In this document: one piece after another, positions 1-9,223 of the stretch
Layout of the letters: the number at the start of each line of letters is the position of its first letter
How positions within the stretch are numbered: position 1 is the first letter of the stretch
Assembly (NCBI RefSeq): GCF_025244705.1
Contig: NZ_CP104207.1
Span: 930,001-994,000 of the forward strand
Direction: 5' to 3'
Source: Sphingopyxis sp. PET50
Lineage (GTDB): Bacteria; Pseudomonadota; Alphaproteobacteria; Sphingomonadales; Sphingomonadaceae
DNA length: 64,000 bases
The notes under the pieces: generated by a model
The model's database searches: none
Told to the model about the DNA's origin: nothing
What the model saw: only the letters and a program-made list of their open reading frames with translations
Translations under genes and position numbers: made by a program

Positions 1-1
1 C

Positions 2-655
2 AAGACGATCGCGCGCCGCCTGACCCAGTCGATGCAGGAATCGCCGCACATCTACCTGACCGTCGACATCCGCCTCGACGCGCTGCTGAAGCTCCGCGGC
101 GAATTGAACGCCAGCCTCGAAAGCCGCGGCGTCAAGCTCAGCGTCAACGACATGCTGATCAAGGCGCTCGCGGTCGCGCTCGAACGCGTGCCGCAGTGCA
201 ACGTAAGCTTCGGCGGCGACGTGATGCGCTTCTACAAGCGCGCCGACATCTCGGTCGCGGTCAGCATCCCGGGCGGCCTCATCACCCCGATCATCACCGA
301 CGCGGGCGGCAAGTCGATGTCGAAGATCTCGACCGAAATGGCCGAACTCGCGGGGCGCGCCAAGGAAGGCAAGCTCAAGCCCGAGGAATATCAGGGCGGC
401 ACCGCCAGCATCTCCAACATGGGCATGATGGGAATCAAGCAGTTCACCGCGGTGATCAACCCGCCGCAGGGCATGATCATGGCGATCGGCGCGGGCGAGA
501 AGCGGCCCTATGTGGTCGACGACGCGCTCGCGATCGCGACCGTCATGTCGGCCACCGGCAGCTTCGACCACCGCGCGATCGACGGCGCCGATGGGGCGCT
601 GCTGATGAAGACCTTCAAGGAACTGGTGGAAAGCCCGCTGGGGTTGGTGGCGTAA
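2..655 (+). CDS. pdhC: Dihydrolipoamide acetyltransferase (E2) of pyruvate dehydrogenase, C-terminal part
   Basis: The frame is open from the first bases of the window, so the gene starts upstream; 217 residues of the catalytic domain are visible. The active-site motif DHRAIDGA lies about 30 residues before the end, and the stretch SISNMGMMGIKQF followed by NPPQ is typical of the acetyl-transferring core of alphaproteobacterial pyruvate dehydrogenase E2. It moves the acetyl group from lipoamide to CoA in the cytoplasmic complex. The E3 gene lpdA follows 0.5 kb downstream, which favours the pyruvate rather than the oxoglutarate or branched-chain complex. Confidence 0.93.
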   Translation, partial: KTIARRLTQSMQESPHIYLTVDIRLDALLKLRGELNASLESRGVKLSVNDMLIKALAVALERVPQCNVSFGGDVMRFYKRADISVAVSIPGGLITPIITDAGGKSMSKISTEMAELAGRAKEGKLKPEEYQGGTASISNMGMMGIKQFTAVINPPQGMIMAIGAGEKRPYVVDDALAIATVMSATGSFDHRAIDGADGALLMKTFKELVESPLGLVA

Positions 656-674
656 CATGCCCGAGAGGGGCAAT

Positions 675-1162
675 AGCCCCTCTCTCCTTGCGGGAGAGGG
701 GGTTGGGGAGTGGGGTCCGCGCCGCGTCTGCGGCGCACAAGACTCTTTCCGACGTGCTCGCCCGAAAATCGCTGTTGCTGGACCGCGCCCGCCGGATGCG
801 TTCCAATCCCACCGATGCCGAACGCCGCCTTTGGTCGATCTTGAGAGCAAAGCGGCTGGCCGGGCTCCGTTGGCGCTAAGCAAGTCGTCATCGACGACCT
901 CTACATTGCCGACTTCATTTGTTTCGAACACCGATTGATCGTCGAGGCCGATGGCAGCCAGCACGTGGAAAACCGGCATGATGCTGAACGCGACGCCTAT
1001 CTGACCACGCAGGGATTTCGTATCCTCCGCTTCTGGAACAACGCCGTGCTCGCTAACGGCGAGGGCATAGCCGAGGCCATATTGCACGCCATCGAGTCTT
1101 CCGGCGCGCAGACGCGCGCCGACCCCACACGCCAACCCCTCTCCCGCAAGGGGAGAGGGGCT
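675..1162. repeat. Pair of ~57-bp imperfect inverted repeats flanking a DUF559 remnant
   Basis: The left arm (675-733) starts with CCCCTCTCTCCTTGCGGGAG and runs to the GCGTCTGCG region. The right arm (1106-1162) is its imperfect reverse complement and ends in GGGGAGAGGGG. Each arm contains its own short hairpin of the CCCCTC...GAGGGG type found throughout the window. Together they enclose the broken endonuclease-like gene, so the unit looks like a cassette placed between pdhC and lpdA. Confidence 0.7.
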
Positions 1163-1186
1163 TTTGAAGGAGCCCATAATGGCTGA
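754..1186 (+). pseudogene. DUF559 (Vsr/endonuclease-like fold) protein, frameshifted
   Basis: The first part reads SNPTDAERRLWSILRAKRL. After a one-base shift near 879-883 the family pattern continues as IADFICFEHRLIVEADGSQH and then GFRILRFWNNAVL. This matches the small DUF559 proteins, which resemble the very-short-patch-repair endonuclease fold; their function is not established. The start is uncertain: GTG at 754 is one option and a later ATG in RRMRSN is another. The second part ends only 8 bases inside lpdA. The shift may be real decay or a sequence error; the gene lies between inverted repeats. Confidence 0.7.
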
Positions 1187-2577
1187 CACCTCATACGACC
1201 TCATCGTCCTCGGCTCCGGCCCCGGCGGCTATGTCGCGGCGATCCGCGCGGCGCAGCTCGGGCTGAAAACCGCGATCGTCGAGCGCGAACTGCTCGGCGG
1301 CATCTGCCTCAACTGGGGCTGCATCCCGACCAAGGCGCTCCTGCGCTCGGCCGAAATCTATCATTATATGCAGCATGCGGGCGATTACGGCCTGAAGGCG
1401 GCGGAGATCAGCGCCGATATCGACGCGGTCGTGAAACGGTCGCGCGGGGTCGCGAAGCAGCTCAATCAGGGCGTCACGCACCTGATGAAGAAGCACAAGA
1501 TCACCGTCCATATGGGCACCGGCAAGCTCACCGCGCCGGGCAAGCTGGAGGTGACGGGCGAGAAGGGCACCGAAACCCTTTCCGCCAAGAACATCATCGT
1601 CGCGACCGGCGCCCGCGCCCGCGATCTGCCCTTCGCGCCCGCCGACGGCAAGCGCATCTGGACCTATCGCCATGCGCTGGTGCCGCCCGAAATGCCGAAG
1701 AAGCTGCTCGTCATCGGCTCGGGCGCCATCGGGATCGAATTCGCGAGCTTCTACAGCGACATGGGCGCCGAGGTGACGGTCGTCGAAATGCTCGACCGGC
1801 TCGTCCCCGTCGAGGATGCCGATGTGTCGGCCTTCCTCGAAAAGGCGCTCAAGAAGCAGGGCATGACCATCCACACCGGCGCCAGGCGTCGAGGAACTGA
1901 AGGCGACCGCCAACGGCGTGACCGCAAAGATCAAGGCGAAGGACGGCAAGGTCGAGACCGCCGAATTCAGCCACGCGATCGTCGCGATCGGCATCGTCCC
2001 GAACACCGAGAATATCGGCCTCGAGACATTGGGCGTGAAGACCACGAAGGGCCATATCGACACCGATGCGATGTGCCGCACCAACGTGCCCGGCATCTGG
2101 GCGATCGGCGACGTCACCGCGCCGCCGTGGCTTGCGCACAAGGCGATGCATGAATCGATCATTTCGGTCGAAGCGATCGCGGGCAATCATCCACACGCGA
2201 TGGACGTGCGCAACATCCCCGGCTGCACCTATTGCCGCCCGCAGATCGCCAGCGTCGGCCTGACCGAGGCGAAGGCGAAGGAACTGGGTTACGAGGTCAA
2301 GGCCGGAACCTTCCCCTTTATCGGCAACGGCAAGGCGATCGCGCTCGGCGAGGCCGAGGGCTTCACCAAGACCGTGTTCGACGCCAGGACGGGCGAACTG
2401 CTCGGCGCGCACATGATCGGCGCCGAGGTCACCGAACTGATCCAAGGCTATACGATCGGCAAGACCGCCGAACTGGTCGAGGATGACTTCATCGGCACCG
2501 TCTTCCCGCATCCGACGCTCAGCGAGACGATGCACGAGGGCGTGCTGGCGGCGTTCGGGCGGCCGCTGCATATCTGA
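1179..2577 (+). CDS. lpdA: Dihydrolipoamide dehydrogenase (E3), one-base frameshift near 1884
   Basis: This flavoprotein reoxidises dihydrolipoamide on E2 with NAD. The FAD-binding GSGPGG (residues 12-17) and the redox disulfide C43-x4-C48 in GGICLNWGCIPTK are clear, and the C-terminal HPTLSETMHE carries the His-Glu active-site pair. The ATG at 1179 follows the ribosome site GAAGGAG. Near 1884 an extra A turns GCCGGCGTC into GCCAGGCGTC and breaks the frame; removing it gives a continuous protein of about 465 residues. E3 is normally essential, so a sequence error is more likely than a true mutation unless another copy exists. Confidence 0.93.
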
Positions 2578-2586
2578 TTTTGACTC

Positions 2587-2747
2587 GCACAAAGCCACGA
2601 AGCCACAAAGAGATTTTCCCTCACCCGTTTGTGCTGAGCTTGTCGAAGCACCGCTCTTGTTCACCGTCGAAGAACAAAACAGCCCTTCGACAAGCTCAGG
2701 GCGAACGGGGGCAGGACATCTTTGTGGCTTCGTGGCTTTGTGCGGGA
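2587..2747. repeat. Nested inverted repeat, CTTCGACAAGCTCAG family
   Basis: The inner arms are 2624-2653 (GTGCTGAGCTTGTCGAAGCA) and 2680-2710 (CCTTCGACAAGCTCAGGGCG). They are enclosed by a second inverted pair, GCACAAAGCCACGAAGCCAC near 2587 and its reverse complement ending near 2743. The inner family recurs at 5.3, 30.1, 43.0 and 63.8 kb. The outer pair is seen only here, and it reaches into the start region of the next gene. Confidence 0.8.
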
Positions 2748-3394
2748 TTTTCCAGAGCTTAAGGGACAAGCCCATAACCCAATCCTCGCGCCACTTCATC
2801 GCCGCCGCCGTCCTGCTTGCCGCGGTCGTCCTGCTCGGCTTTGCCGTCGTCTCGGGGTGGACGCAGGCGATGGACCTGCGCATCTCGACCGATCTCGTGC
2901 TGCAGGTCGGCAAGAGCGACCCCGCCTTCATCGCCTTCATGCAGGGGGTGAGCTGGATCGGCGGCGGGCTGCCGCGCTGGATCATCGTCATCGCGCTGTC
3001 GGCGCTCGTCTGGCATTGGAGCGGGCCGCGCTGCGCGGTGGCGCTGGCGGGGGCGTCGCTGCTGTCGAACCTCGCCTCCAGCCTGCTCAAGCTTGGCTTC
3101 GGCGTCTCGCGCCCCGACCTCATCCCGCACCTCGACCATCAGACGAGCTTTTCCTACCCCAGCGGCCATGCGACCAGCGCCGCGGCGGTCTATCTGATGC
3201 TCGCCTGGCTGGTCCCGCCGCGCTGGCGCCGCGCGGCGTGGAGCCTCGCCGGAGCGATGATCGTGCTGAACGGCGTGTCGCGCATGATGCTGGGCGTCCA
3301 TTGGGCGAGCGACATTGCCGGGGGGACGATGCTCGGTGCGGTCTTCGCGCTGCTCGGCGCCGCGTTCGTGCGCAGGGGCCGCGCCGCGGCATAA
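2738..3394 (+). CDS. PAP2-family membrane phosphatase
   Basis: This is a membrane-bound lipid phosphatase of the PAP2 type, probably acting on phosphatidate or undecaprenyl pyrophosphate; the exact substrate is not readable. The three family motifs are present in order: KLGFGVSRP (K-x6-RP), PSGH, and SRMMLGVHWASD (SR-x5-H-x3-D). Several hydrophobic segments lie between them. The start is unclear. No ATG suits: GTG 2732 and TTG 2738 lie inside the repeat, while the non-standard ATA at 2774 is preceded by a good AAGGGA site and would give ITQSSRHFIAAAV. The body of the gene is certain. Confidence 0.85.
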   Translation: MCGIFQSLRDKPITQSSRHFIAAAVLLAAVVLLGFAVVSGWTQAMDLRISTDLVLQVGKSDPAFIAFMQGVSWIGGGLPRWIIVIALSALVWHWSGPRCAVALAGASLLSNLASSLLKLGFGVSRPDLIPHLDHQTSFSYPSGHATSAAAVYLMLAWLVPPRWRRAAWSLAGAMIVLNGVSRMMLGVHWASDIAGGTMLGAVFALLGAAFVRRGRAAA

Positions 3395-3449
3395 GGAAAT
3401 CCTAACCGCCCGGCGCTACACGCCGCTCGAACGGTGGAGGATTTTTCGG

Positions 3450-3830
3450 ATGCGTGGTGTCTTCGGCTGGCTCGCCGCCCTGATCCCGGTCGCCTGGATC
3501 GGCTATCTGCTGTGGCATTTCATGCGCGTCGGCGGCAATTCGATGGATGAGGTCGTCGGCATCGGGCTCGGCCCCACCGTCGCCGGTCTCGCGATCGTCG
3601 GTCTGCTCTTCCTGATCGGCCCGCTGCTCAAGCTGATCCGCGCCGCGTCGGGCACTAGCCGCGTTCCGGGTGCCGGCGTCAGGATCGACGTTGATCCGCC
3701 CGCGACCGAAGGGTTCGACGCCGACGCCGCGCTGGCCCGCTATATGGCCCAGCGCGCCGAAGCACCGCCGGCGCTCGAAGAGGCGCCGCCGCCGGCGCCG
3801 CGTCCGCAATTCGGGCGCAAGGTCGGCTGA
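3450..3830 (+). CDS. Small two-helix membrane protein of unknown function
   Basis: This 126-residue protein has two hydrophobic segments, roughly residues 5-28 and 40-60, followed by a soluble tail rich in Ala, Pro and Glu that ends PRPQFGRKVG. The ATG at 3450 has the ribosome site GGTGGAGG 10 bases upstream. I do not recognise a family. It lies 55 bases after the PAP2 gene and may be cotranscribed with it. Confidence 0.7.
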   Translation: MRGVFGWLAALIPVAWIGYLLWHFMRVGGNSMDEVVGIGLGPTVAGLAIVGLLFLIGPLLKLIRAASGTSRVPGAGVRIDVDPPATEGFDADAALARYMAQRAEAPPALEEAPPPAPRPQFGRKVG

Positions 3831-3946
3831 CCTCTCGAAAGCCTCGCCTACGGCAGGCCGGGCAAGCGATGCTGCATTTTCCGCTGTCCTAATTTCTCCG
3901 CCTTTGCCATCACCCTGTCAGGGCACACAAACGGGGCGGATCAAAC

Positions 3947-5272
3947 ATGCAATCCAGTGTAAAGTTCGGGACTTTTCTGCGCGGAATCGCCTTTGGCGCC
4001 GCCGCGCTTCTAGGGGCCTCGGTGCAGGCGCAGGGCAGCGGCAGCACGGTCATCACCGCCGCGCGCTACATCGACGTGCTGATCGGCAAGACGGTCGACT
4101 ATCCGGCGATCTTCGTCGGCGCCGACGGCCGCATCACCGGCATCGCCGATGCGCGCACGGTGCGCTGGGGCGCCGACGTCAAGCATATCGACCTTGGCGA
4201 CAGGACCTTGCTGCCCGGGCTGATCGACATGCACGTCCACCTCGACGGCCCCGCCGACATCGGCGGCTACAACGGCCTCGAATTCACCGACAGCTTCTGG
4301 GGCATGACCGCGGTCAAGAATGCCCGCGACATGCTCGACGCCGGTTTCACGACGGTCCGCAACGTCGGGTCGGACAATCGCAACGATATCGGGCTGAAGC
4401 AGGCGATCGAGGCCGGCTATGCGGTCGGCCCGCGCATCGTTCCCGCGGGCTATGCGCTCGGCGCGACCGGCGGGCATTGCGATTCGACCTATTTCCCGCC
4501 GAGTTTCGAAAAGCCCGACGCGAAGCTGGAGGGGATCGGCGATACGCCCGACGAACTGCGTTATCAGGTGCGCCGCCAACGCAAATATGGCGCCGAGGTC
4601 ATCAAGGTCTGCGCGACGGGTGGCGTCTTTTCGCGCAACACCGAACCGGGGCAGCTTCAGGTGCCCGAAAACGAGCTGAAGGCGATCGCCGACGAAGCGC
4701 ACCAGTGGGGCCTCCGCGTCGCCGCGCACGCGCATGGCACGAGCGGGATCAAGGCGGCGATCGCGGCGGGGATCGACACGATCGAGCATGTCAGCCTGCT
4801 CGACGACGAGGGCATCCGCATGGCGCTCGCGCGCAAGCAGCCGGTGTGGTTCGCGATGGATATCTACAACACCGAATATACGCAGGCGGAGGGCGCGAAG
4901 AACGGCGTGCTCGAGGATAATCTGCGCAAGGACCGCGAGATCGCGCAGATCCAGCGCGACAATTTCCGCAAGGCGGTGAAAGCGGGCGTGCCGATGGTTT
5001 TCGCCTCCGATGCCGGGGTCATGCCGCACGGCCAGGTCGGCGGCCAGTTCCGTGTGATGGTCGAATATGGAATGACGCCGCTGCAGGCGATCCAGGCGGC
5101 GACCAAGGTGGCCGCCGAGGCGCTCGACCGCGAAAAGGATGTCGGGGTGATTGCGGTCGGCCGCTATGCCGATATCATCGCGGTCGACGGCGACCCGCTT
5201 GCCAATGTGCGCGAACTCGAAAGCGTCGATGCGGTGGTCAAGGGCGGGGTGCTGGTGAAGGGGGGCGGCTGA
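3947..5272 (+). CDS. Exported metal-dependent amidohydrolase (imidazolonepropionase/prolidase-like)
   Basis: The 441-residue protein starts with a signal peptide (hydrophobic core GIAFGAAALLGASVQA). It is a TIM-barrel amidohydrolase: LPGLIDMHVHLDG gives the first two metal histidines (H96, H98), EVIKVCATGGV contains the bridging lysine position, and AAHAHG, TIEHVS and FASDAG supply the later His, His and Asp ligands. Relatives are periplasmic prolidase- or carboxypeptidase-like hydrolases acting on Xaa-Pro or acyl-amino acid substrates. It appears to be a single-gene unit with repeats downstream. Confidence 0.85.
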   Translation: MQSSVKFGTFLRGIAFGAAALLGASVQAQGSGSTVITAARYIDVLIGKTVDYPAIFVGADGRITGIADARTVRWGADVKHIDLGDRTLLPGLIDMHVHLDGPADIGGYNGLEFTDSFWGMTAVKNARDMLDAGFTTVRNVGSDNRNDIGLKQAIEAGYAVGPRIVPAGYALGATGGHCDSTYFPPSFEKPDAKLEGIGDTPDELRYQVRRQRKYGAEVIKVCATGGVFSRNTEPGQLQVPENELKAIADEAHQWGLRVAAHAHGTSGIKAAIAAGIDTIEHVSLLDDEGIRMALARKQPVWFAMDIYNTEYTQAEGAKNGVLEDNLRKDREIAQIQRDNFRKAVKAGVPMVFASDAGVMPHGQVGGQFRVMVEYGMTPLQAIQAATKVAAEALDREKDVGVIAVGRYADIIAVDGDPLANVRELESVDAVVKGGVLVKGGG

Positions 5273-5294
5273 TCGCTTCCGGCCCAACCCTGAC

Positions 5295-5378
5295 CCGTTC
5301 GTGCTGAGCTTGTCGAAGCACCGTCCTTTTTTGTGTCGCTCGAAGGAAACAGCCCTTCGACAAGCTCAGGGCAAACGG
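5295..5378. repeat. Inverted repeat, CTTCGACAAGCTCAG family
   Basis: The arms CGTGCTGAGCTTGTCGAAGC and CCTTCGACAAGCTCAGGGC face each other across a spacer of about 27 bp. The element sits between two convergent genes and could fold into a long hairpin. Confidence 0.8.
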
Positions 5379-5403
5379 ATTCTTTGGAAACTGGCGACGA
5401 CCG

Positions 5404-6183
5404 TCAAACCACCAGCCTGTCCACCATCGCCTCGCGCATCTCGGGCGTCAGGTTCAGCACCGCCTCGGCATAGCTCGCGACATCGCCATGGTCGCGGCGC
5501 ACCGTCGCCAGCGCGGCGTCGAGAAAGGCGGGGTTCACCGACATCAGCGCGCGGATCGCGTCTTCCTGGATCTCGGCACCATAGCGCGCCCGGATATGCG
5601 CCGCGCCCTGCGCGATCCGTTCGTCGATCTTGCCTGCGCTGTTGGTGAGCAGATAGTCCTGCATCACGTCGTCCTCATGCACGCCGAGCAGGCGGTGGAC
5701 CACCGCCACCGCAAACCCGGTGCGGTCCTTGCCCGCGACGCAGTGGACGAGGCTGGGCGCATCATATTCGGCGAGCGCCGACAGATAGAGCCGCAGCGTC
5801 GCGACGAGCGCCGGGCGGTACGGCATGCCGGCATAGGTGTCGATCATCCGCGCCCGCGCCGTCTCGACGTCGATCGCCCCGCCCGCCGCCTGCAGGTGCG
5901 GCGCCAGCCCGGCGGTCTGGCCGCCCGCGAACAGGACGCGGGCGCTGAAATTGCCGCTGCGGCGGCACGGATGCATCTCGCGTTCGTCGTCGCCGCGCAG
6001 GTCGATCACCGTCTCGATCCCCAGCGCGTCGAATGCGGCAAGATCGTCGTCGGTCGCCGCCTCGTGATGTGCCGAACGCCACAGCACGCCGCTCCGCAAT
6101 GTCCCACCGCCCTCGACGTCGTAGCCGCCATAGTCGCGGAAATTGTGGATGCCGGACAGCGGCAGGACGCGCTCGGCGAGCAT
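5404..6183 (-). CDS. Tyrosine-protein phosphatase, PTP3/SiwH type
   Basis: This 259-residue protein has the phosphatase P-loop HCVAGKDRTG with the catalytic Cys and Arg. The N-terminal NFRDYGGY and RSGVLWRSA match the bacterial Y-phosphatase family related to lipid and tyrosine phosphatases. The ATG at 6183 follows an AGGAG site. The upstream enoyl-CoA hydratase ends only 2 bases before it, so the two genes are probably cotranscribed. Its role next to acyl-CoA genes is unknown. Confidence 0.88.
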   Translation of the reverse strand: MLAERVLPLSGIHNFRDYGGYDVEGGGTLRSGVLWRSAHHEAATDDDLAAFDALGIETVIDLRGDDEREMHPCRRSGNFSARVLFAGGQTAGLAPHLQAAGGAIDVETARARMIDTYAGMPYRPALVATLRLYLSALAEYDAPSLVHCVAGKDRTGFAVAVVHRLLGVHEDDVMQDYLLTNSAGKIDERIAQGAAHIRARYGAEIQEDAIRALMSVNPAFLDAALATVRRDHGDVASYAEAVLNLTPEMREAMVDRLVV

Positions 6184-6185
6184 GG

Positions 6186-6990
6186 TCAGTCTCCTGTGAA
6201 AACGGGCGGGCGTTTCTCGACGAAGGCGTTGATCGCCTCGCGGTTGTCGGCGGTTTCGTGGACGATCGCCTGATAGGCGGCGCTGAGTTCGAGGATGTCG
6301 CTCATCCGGCTGTGCTGCGCCTCGCGCATCAGCCGCTTGGTGAGCCGGAGCGCGCGGGGAGGATTGCAGACGATCCGTTCGGCGATCGCGATGGCGCGGT
6401 CGAGCAATTCCCCGTCGGGCACGACTTCGGTGACGAGGCCATAGTCCTTCGCCTGCGCCGCGTCGAACCGGTCGCCGGTCAGGAACAACTCGGCGGCGCG
6501 CGGATAGCCGAGCACGCGTTGCAGCAGCCACGCACCGCCGTCGCCGGGGACGATGCCGACCTTGATGAAGCTGCACGCGAATTTCGCGCTCTCGGCGGCG
6601 ATGCGGATGTCGCAGGTGCAGGCGAGGTCGCAGCCGAGGCCGATCGCGTGGCCGTTGACCGCGGCGATCATCGGCACCTCGCAGTCCATCAACGCGCGGA
6701 TCACCGCCTGCACGCCCTTGCGGTAATTGGCGCGGGTCAGATCGGGCTGGTCGAGCACCCCGATGCCGGTGCGGTCCTGCATCCCTTTCAGGTTGCCGCT
6801 CGGCGCTGAACGCCTTGCCGCTGCCGGTCAGGATGATCGCGCTGACGCCGCGGTCGTCGCCGAGGTCGCGCAGCGTGTCGATGATGTCCTGGCAATCCGC
6901 GTGGGTGCCGATCGCGTTCATGCTCTCGGGCTTGATCATCGTCAGGATCGCGATCTTGCCGCGCCGCTCGACGCTCAGAAATTCGCCCAT
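6186..6990 (-). CDS. Enoyl-CoA hydratase/isomerase family protein, frameshift near 6800
   Basis: The protein is a crotonase. The N-terminus reads MGEFLSVERRGKIAILTMIK and breaks after TGSGKAFSA; the second part continues with MQDRTG, the oxyanion-hole segment AAVNGHAIGLGCDLA, and VGIVPGDGGAWLLQR. Removing one A from GCCGAGCGGC near 6800 restores the expected AFSAGGNLKG. The restored length of about 267 residues is normal. It hydrates or isomerises an enoyl-CoA. It lies between the racemase and the phosphatase on the same strand. Confidence 0.85.
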
Positions 6991-7045
6991 CTTCTTCTCC
7001 TTACCGGCGGCCGCAGGCTACGCCTCGCTCCCGCCGCGTGCAAGT

Positions 7046-8176
7046 TCAGCGCACCGCGCCGCCGCTGCGCAGCGCCGCGATCTTCCCGGCGTCGTAACCG
7101 AGTTTGGCGAGCACGGCATCGCCGTCGCCGCCCACGGTGGGCGCGGGGCGCGGTGTGTCGTTGACGGTCGCCGAATAGCGCGGCGCTGGCGCCGGATGCG
7201 GCACGCCGGCGACGGTGACGAAGGTTTCGCGCTCGACATTGTGCGGATGATGTGGCGCCTCGCTCAGCGACAGCACGGGCGCGAAACAGACATCGGTCAT
7301 TTCCATCAGCTCGCACCATTCGTCGCGCGTTCTGGTCGCGAACAGCGCCGCGACCTTGGCCTTCTTGGCGGGCCAATTTTCCTGATCGTCCTGCACGTCG
7401 AACGCGGGGTCGGCATCGAGCCCCGTCTTTTCGCGCAGCAGTGCATAGAATTGCGGTTCGATCGACCCGATCGAGATGAACTTGCCGTCGCTGCAGGTGT
7501 AGGTGTCGTAATAGGGGGCGCCGCCGTCGAGCCGGTTCACTCCCGCTTCGTCCTTGATCATCCCGGCACCGTGGAACCACCATGTCATGCCCGCGAGCAG
7601 CGCCGAACCGTCGGTCATCGCGCAGTCGATCACCTGACCCTGACCCGTCTTCGCGGCGTGGAGCAGCGCGCTCGACATGCCGAAGGCCAGCATCATCCCG
7701 CCGCCGCCGAAGTCGCCGACATAATTGACCGGCGGCACCGGCTTCTCGCCCGCGCGGCCCACCGTGTGGAGCACCCCCGACAGCGAGATATAGTTGATGT
7801 CGTGCCCCGCCGCCTGCGCATAGGGGCCGAACTGGCCCCAGCCGGTCATGCGGCCATAGACGAGCTTCGGATTGTCGCCGAGCAGCACATCGGGGCCGAG
7901 CCCAAGCCGCTCCATCACGCCGGGGCGATAGCCCTCGATGATGCCGTCGGCGCTTTTGCACAGGTCGCGGGCGACCTGGACGGCTTCGGGATTCTTCATG
8001 TCGAGCGAGATCGAGGTGCGGTTGCGCGACAGCGGATCGCGCGGGTCCATGAAGCCGCCGGGGCGGTCGATGCGGATCACTTCGGCGCCGTGATCGGCGA
8101 GCATCATGCCGCAGAAGGGGCCGGGGCCGATGCCGGCGAATTCGATGATGCGGATACCCTGTAGCGGACCTGCCAT
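7046..8176 (-). CDS. Alpha-methylacyl-CoA racemase (class III CoA-transferase family)
   Basis: This 376-residue protein follows the racemase pattern. H125 in AAGHDINY, D155 in VGDFGGGG and E240 in GSIEPQFY fall one residue from the catalytic His126, Asp156 and Glu241 of the mycobacterial enzyme MCR. Such racemases convert (2R)- to (2S)-methylacyl-CoA so that beta-oxidation of isoprenoid or steroid side chains can proceed. This supports a methyl-branched substrate for the surrounding genes. It starts at ATG 8176, 55 bases upstream of the hydratase on the same strand. Confidence 0.88.
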   Translation of the reverse strand: MAGPLQGIRIIEFAGIGPGPFCGMMLADHGAEVIRIDRPGGFMDPRDPLSRNRTSISLDMKNPEAVQVARDLCKSADGIIEGYRPGVMERLGLGPDVLLGDNPKLVYGRMTGWGQFGPYAQAAGHDINYISLSGVLHTVGRAGEKPVPPVNYVGDFGGGGMMLAFGMSSALLHAAKTGQGQVIDCAMTDGSALLAGMTWWFHGAGMIKDEAGVNRLDGGAPYYDTYTCSDGKFISIGSIEPQFYALLREKTGLDADPAFDVQDDQENWPAKKAKVAALFATRTRDEWCELMEMTDVCFAPVLSLSEAPHHPHNVERETFVTVAGVPHPAPAPRYSATVNDTPRPAPTVGGDGDAVLAKLGYDAGKIAALRSGGAVR

Positions 8177-8394
8177 GTCTGTCTTCTCCCGTTATCTTTC
8201 CTCGGCCATGCCGACGCGGAAGGGGCAGCGCAAGTGCCAACCCGCCTCATGACGGGATAGGATTTCTTTGGCGTTTATGTCCTTTGCAATGCGACCGTCG
8301 AACGGCAGGATCGGGGTGGAAGGCGGACGTTCGGATAAACGCCACGCCCTCCCCTTCAGGGGAGGGCAGCGAGACTTGGCAGCTTGCTGCCTAG

Positions 8395-9223
8395 GCTCAG
8401 GACCTATTAAAATGCTTGCGCGTTAGGTTCGGGTTTGATTCAAGGTGGCCGGAGGTGCTGCCATGAGTGACTTGTTGCTGCTGAGTGAGGCGCAGATGCG
8501 CCGGATCGAGGGGTATTTTCCGCTGTCGCATGGAGTGCCGCGGGTCGATGACCGTCGGATATTGAGCGGGATCTTGTTCGTGATCCGCAACGGTCTGCGC
8601 TGGCGCGACGCGCCGGCGGGCTACGGGCCGCACAAGACGATCTACAACCGCTTCATCCGCTGGAGCCGGTTAGGGGTGTTCAACCGTATCTTCGCCGAAC
8701 TGGCCAGGGATGGCGACGGGGTTCTGATGATCGACGCGACCCACCTCAAGGCGCATCGCACCGCCGCCAGCCTGCTCAAAAAGGGGCTCTACCCCGATGT
8801 ATCGGACGCAGCCGGGGCGGGCTGACCACCAAGCTGCATGTGCTGTGCGATGGCCGGGGACGTCCCTTGCGGCTCCACCTCACCGAAGGCCAGCGCAGCG
8901 ACCACAAAGGTGCGGAGGCTCTGGTCAAGATCATGCCCGAAGCCGAACGCCTCATCGGCGATCGAGCCTATGCTTCGCGCTGGTTCCGCAAAACTCTCGC
9001 CGACAGGGGCATCGCGGCCTGCATCCCGCCCCATCGCAGCCATAAGGTCCAGAACTGCTACGATAAAAATCTCTATCGCCAGAGACATAAAATCGAAAAC
9101 CTCTTCGCTCGCCTCAAGGACTGGCGCCGCATCCACACCCGCTACGACCGATGCGCCGACATCTTCCTCGCAGCCATCACCTTCGCCGCCATCTTCCTCT
9201 TTTGGATTTAATGAGTCCTGAGC
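8395..9223 (+). mobile_element. IS5-family (IS427-like) insertion sequence, 829 bp
   Basis: The terminal inverted repeats are GCTCAGGACCTATTAAA (8395-8411) and GCTCAGGACTCATTAAA read inward from 9223; they match at 15 of 17 bases. CTAG flanks both ends (8391-8394 and 9224-9227), consistent with a target duplication of the type made by this group. One transposase gene is read in two frames. The element sits inside a REP-like repeat and looks complete. Confidence 0.9.
8463..9211 (+). CDS. IS5-family transposase, made by -1 frameshift from two frames
   Basis: The first frame (8463-8825) starts at ATG MSDLLLLSEAQMRRIEGYFP and contains the first catalytic Asp in LMIDATHLKAHR. The second frame (to 9211) holds the second Asp in LIGDRAYASRWF and the Glu in RQRHKIENLFARLKDW. 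Joining the frames at CTCAAAAAGGGG near 8778 by a -1 step gives LKKGALPRCIGR, the usual sequence of IS427-type enzymes. A programmed frameshift is therefore more likely than damage. The stop codon lies inside the right inverted repeat. Confidence 0.88.

Noticed and set aside
2580..2762. Short plus-strand frame with LSLSKHRSC and RQAQGERG
   Set aside because: It is translated repeat sequence between lpdA and the PAP2 gene.
3831..3946. Possible small gene or attenuator upstream of the exported amidohydrolase
   Set aside because: No open frame with a ribosome site and no convincing terminator/antiterminator pair is visible in these 116 bases.
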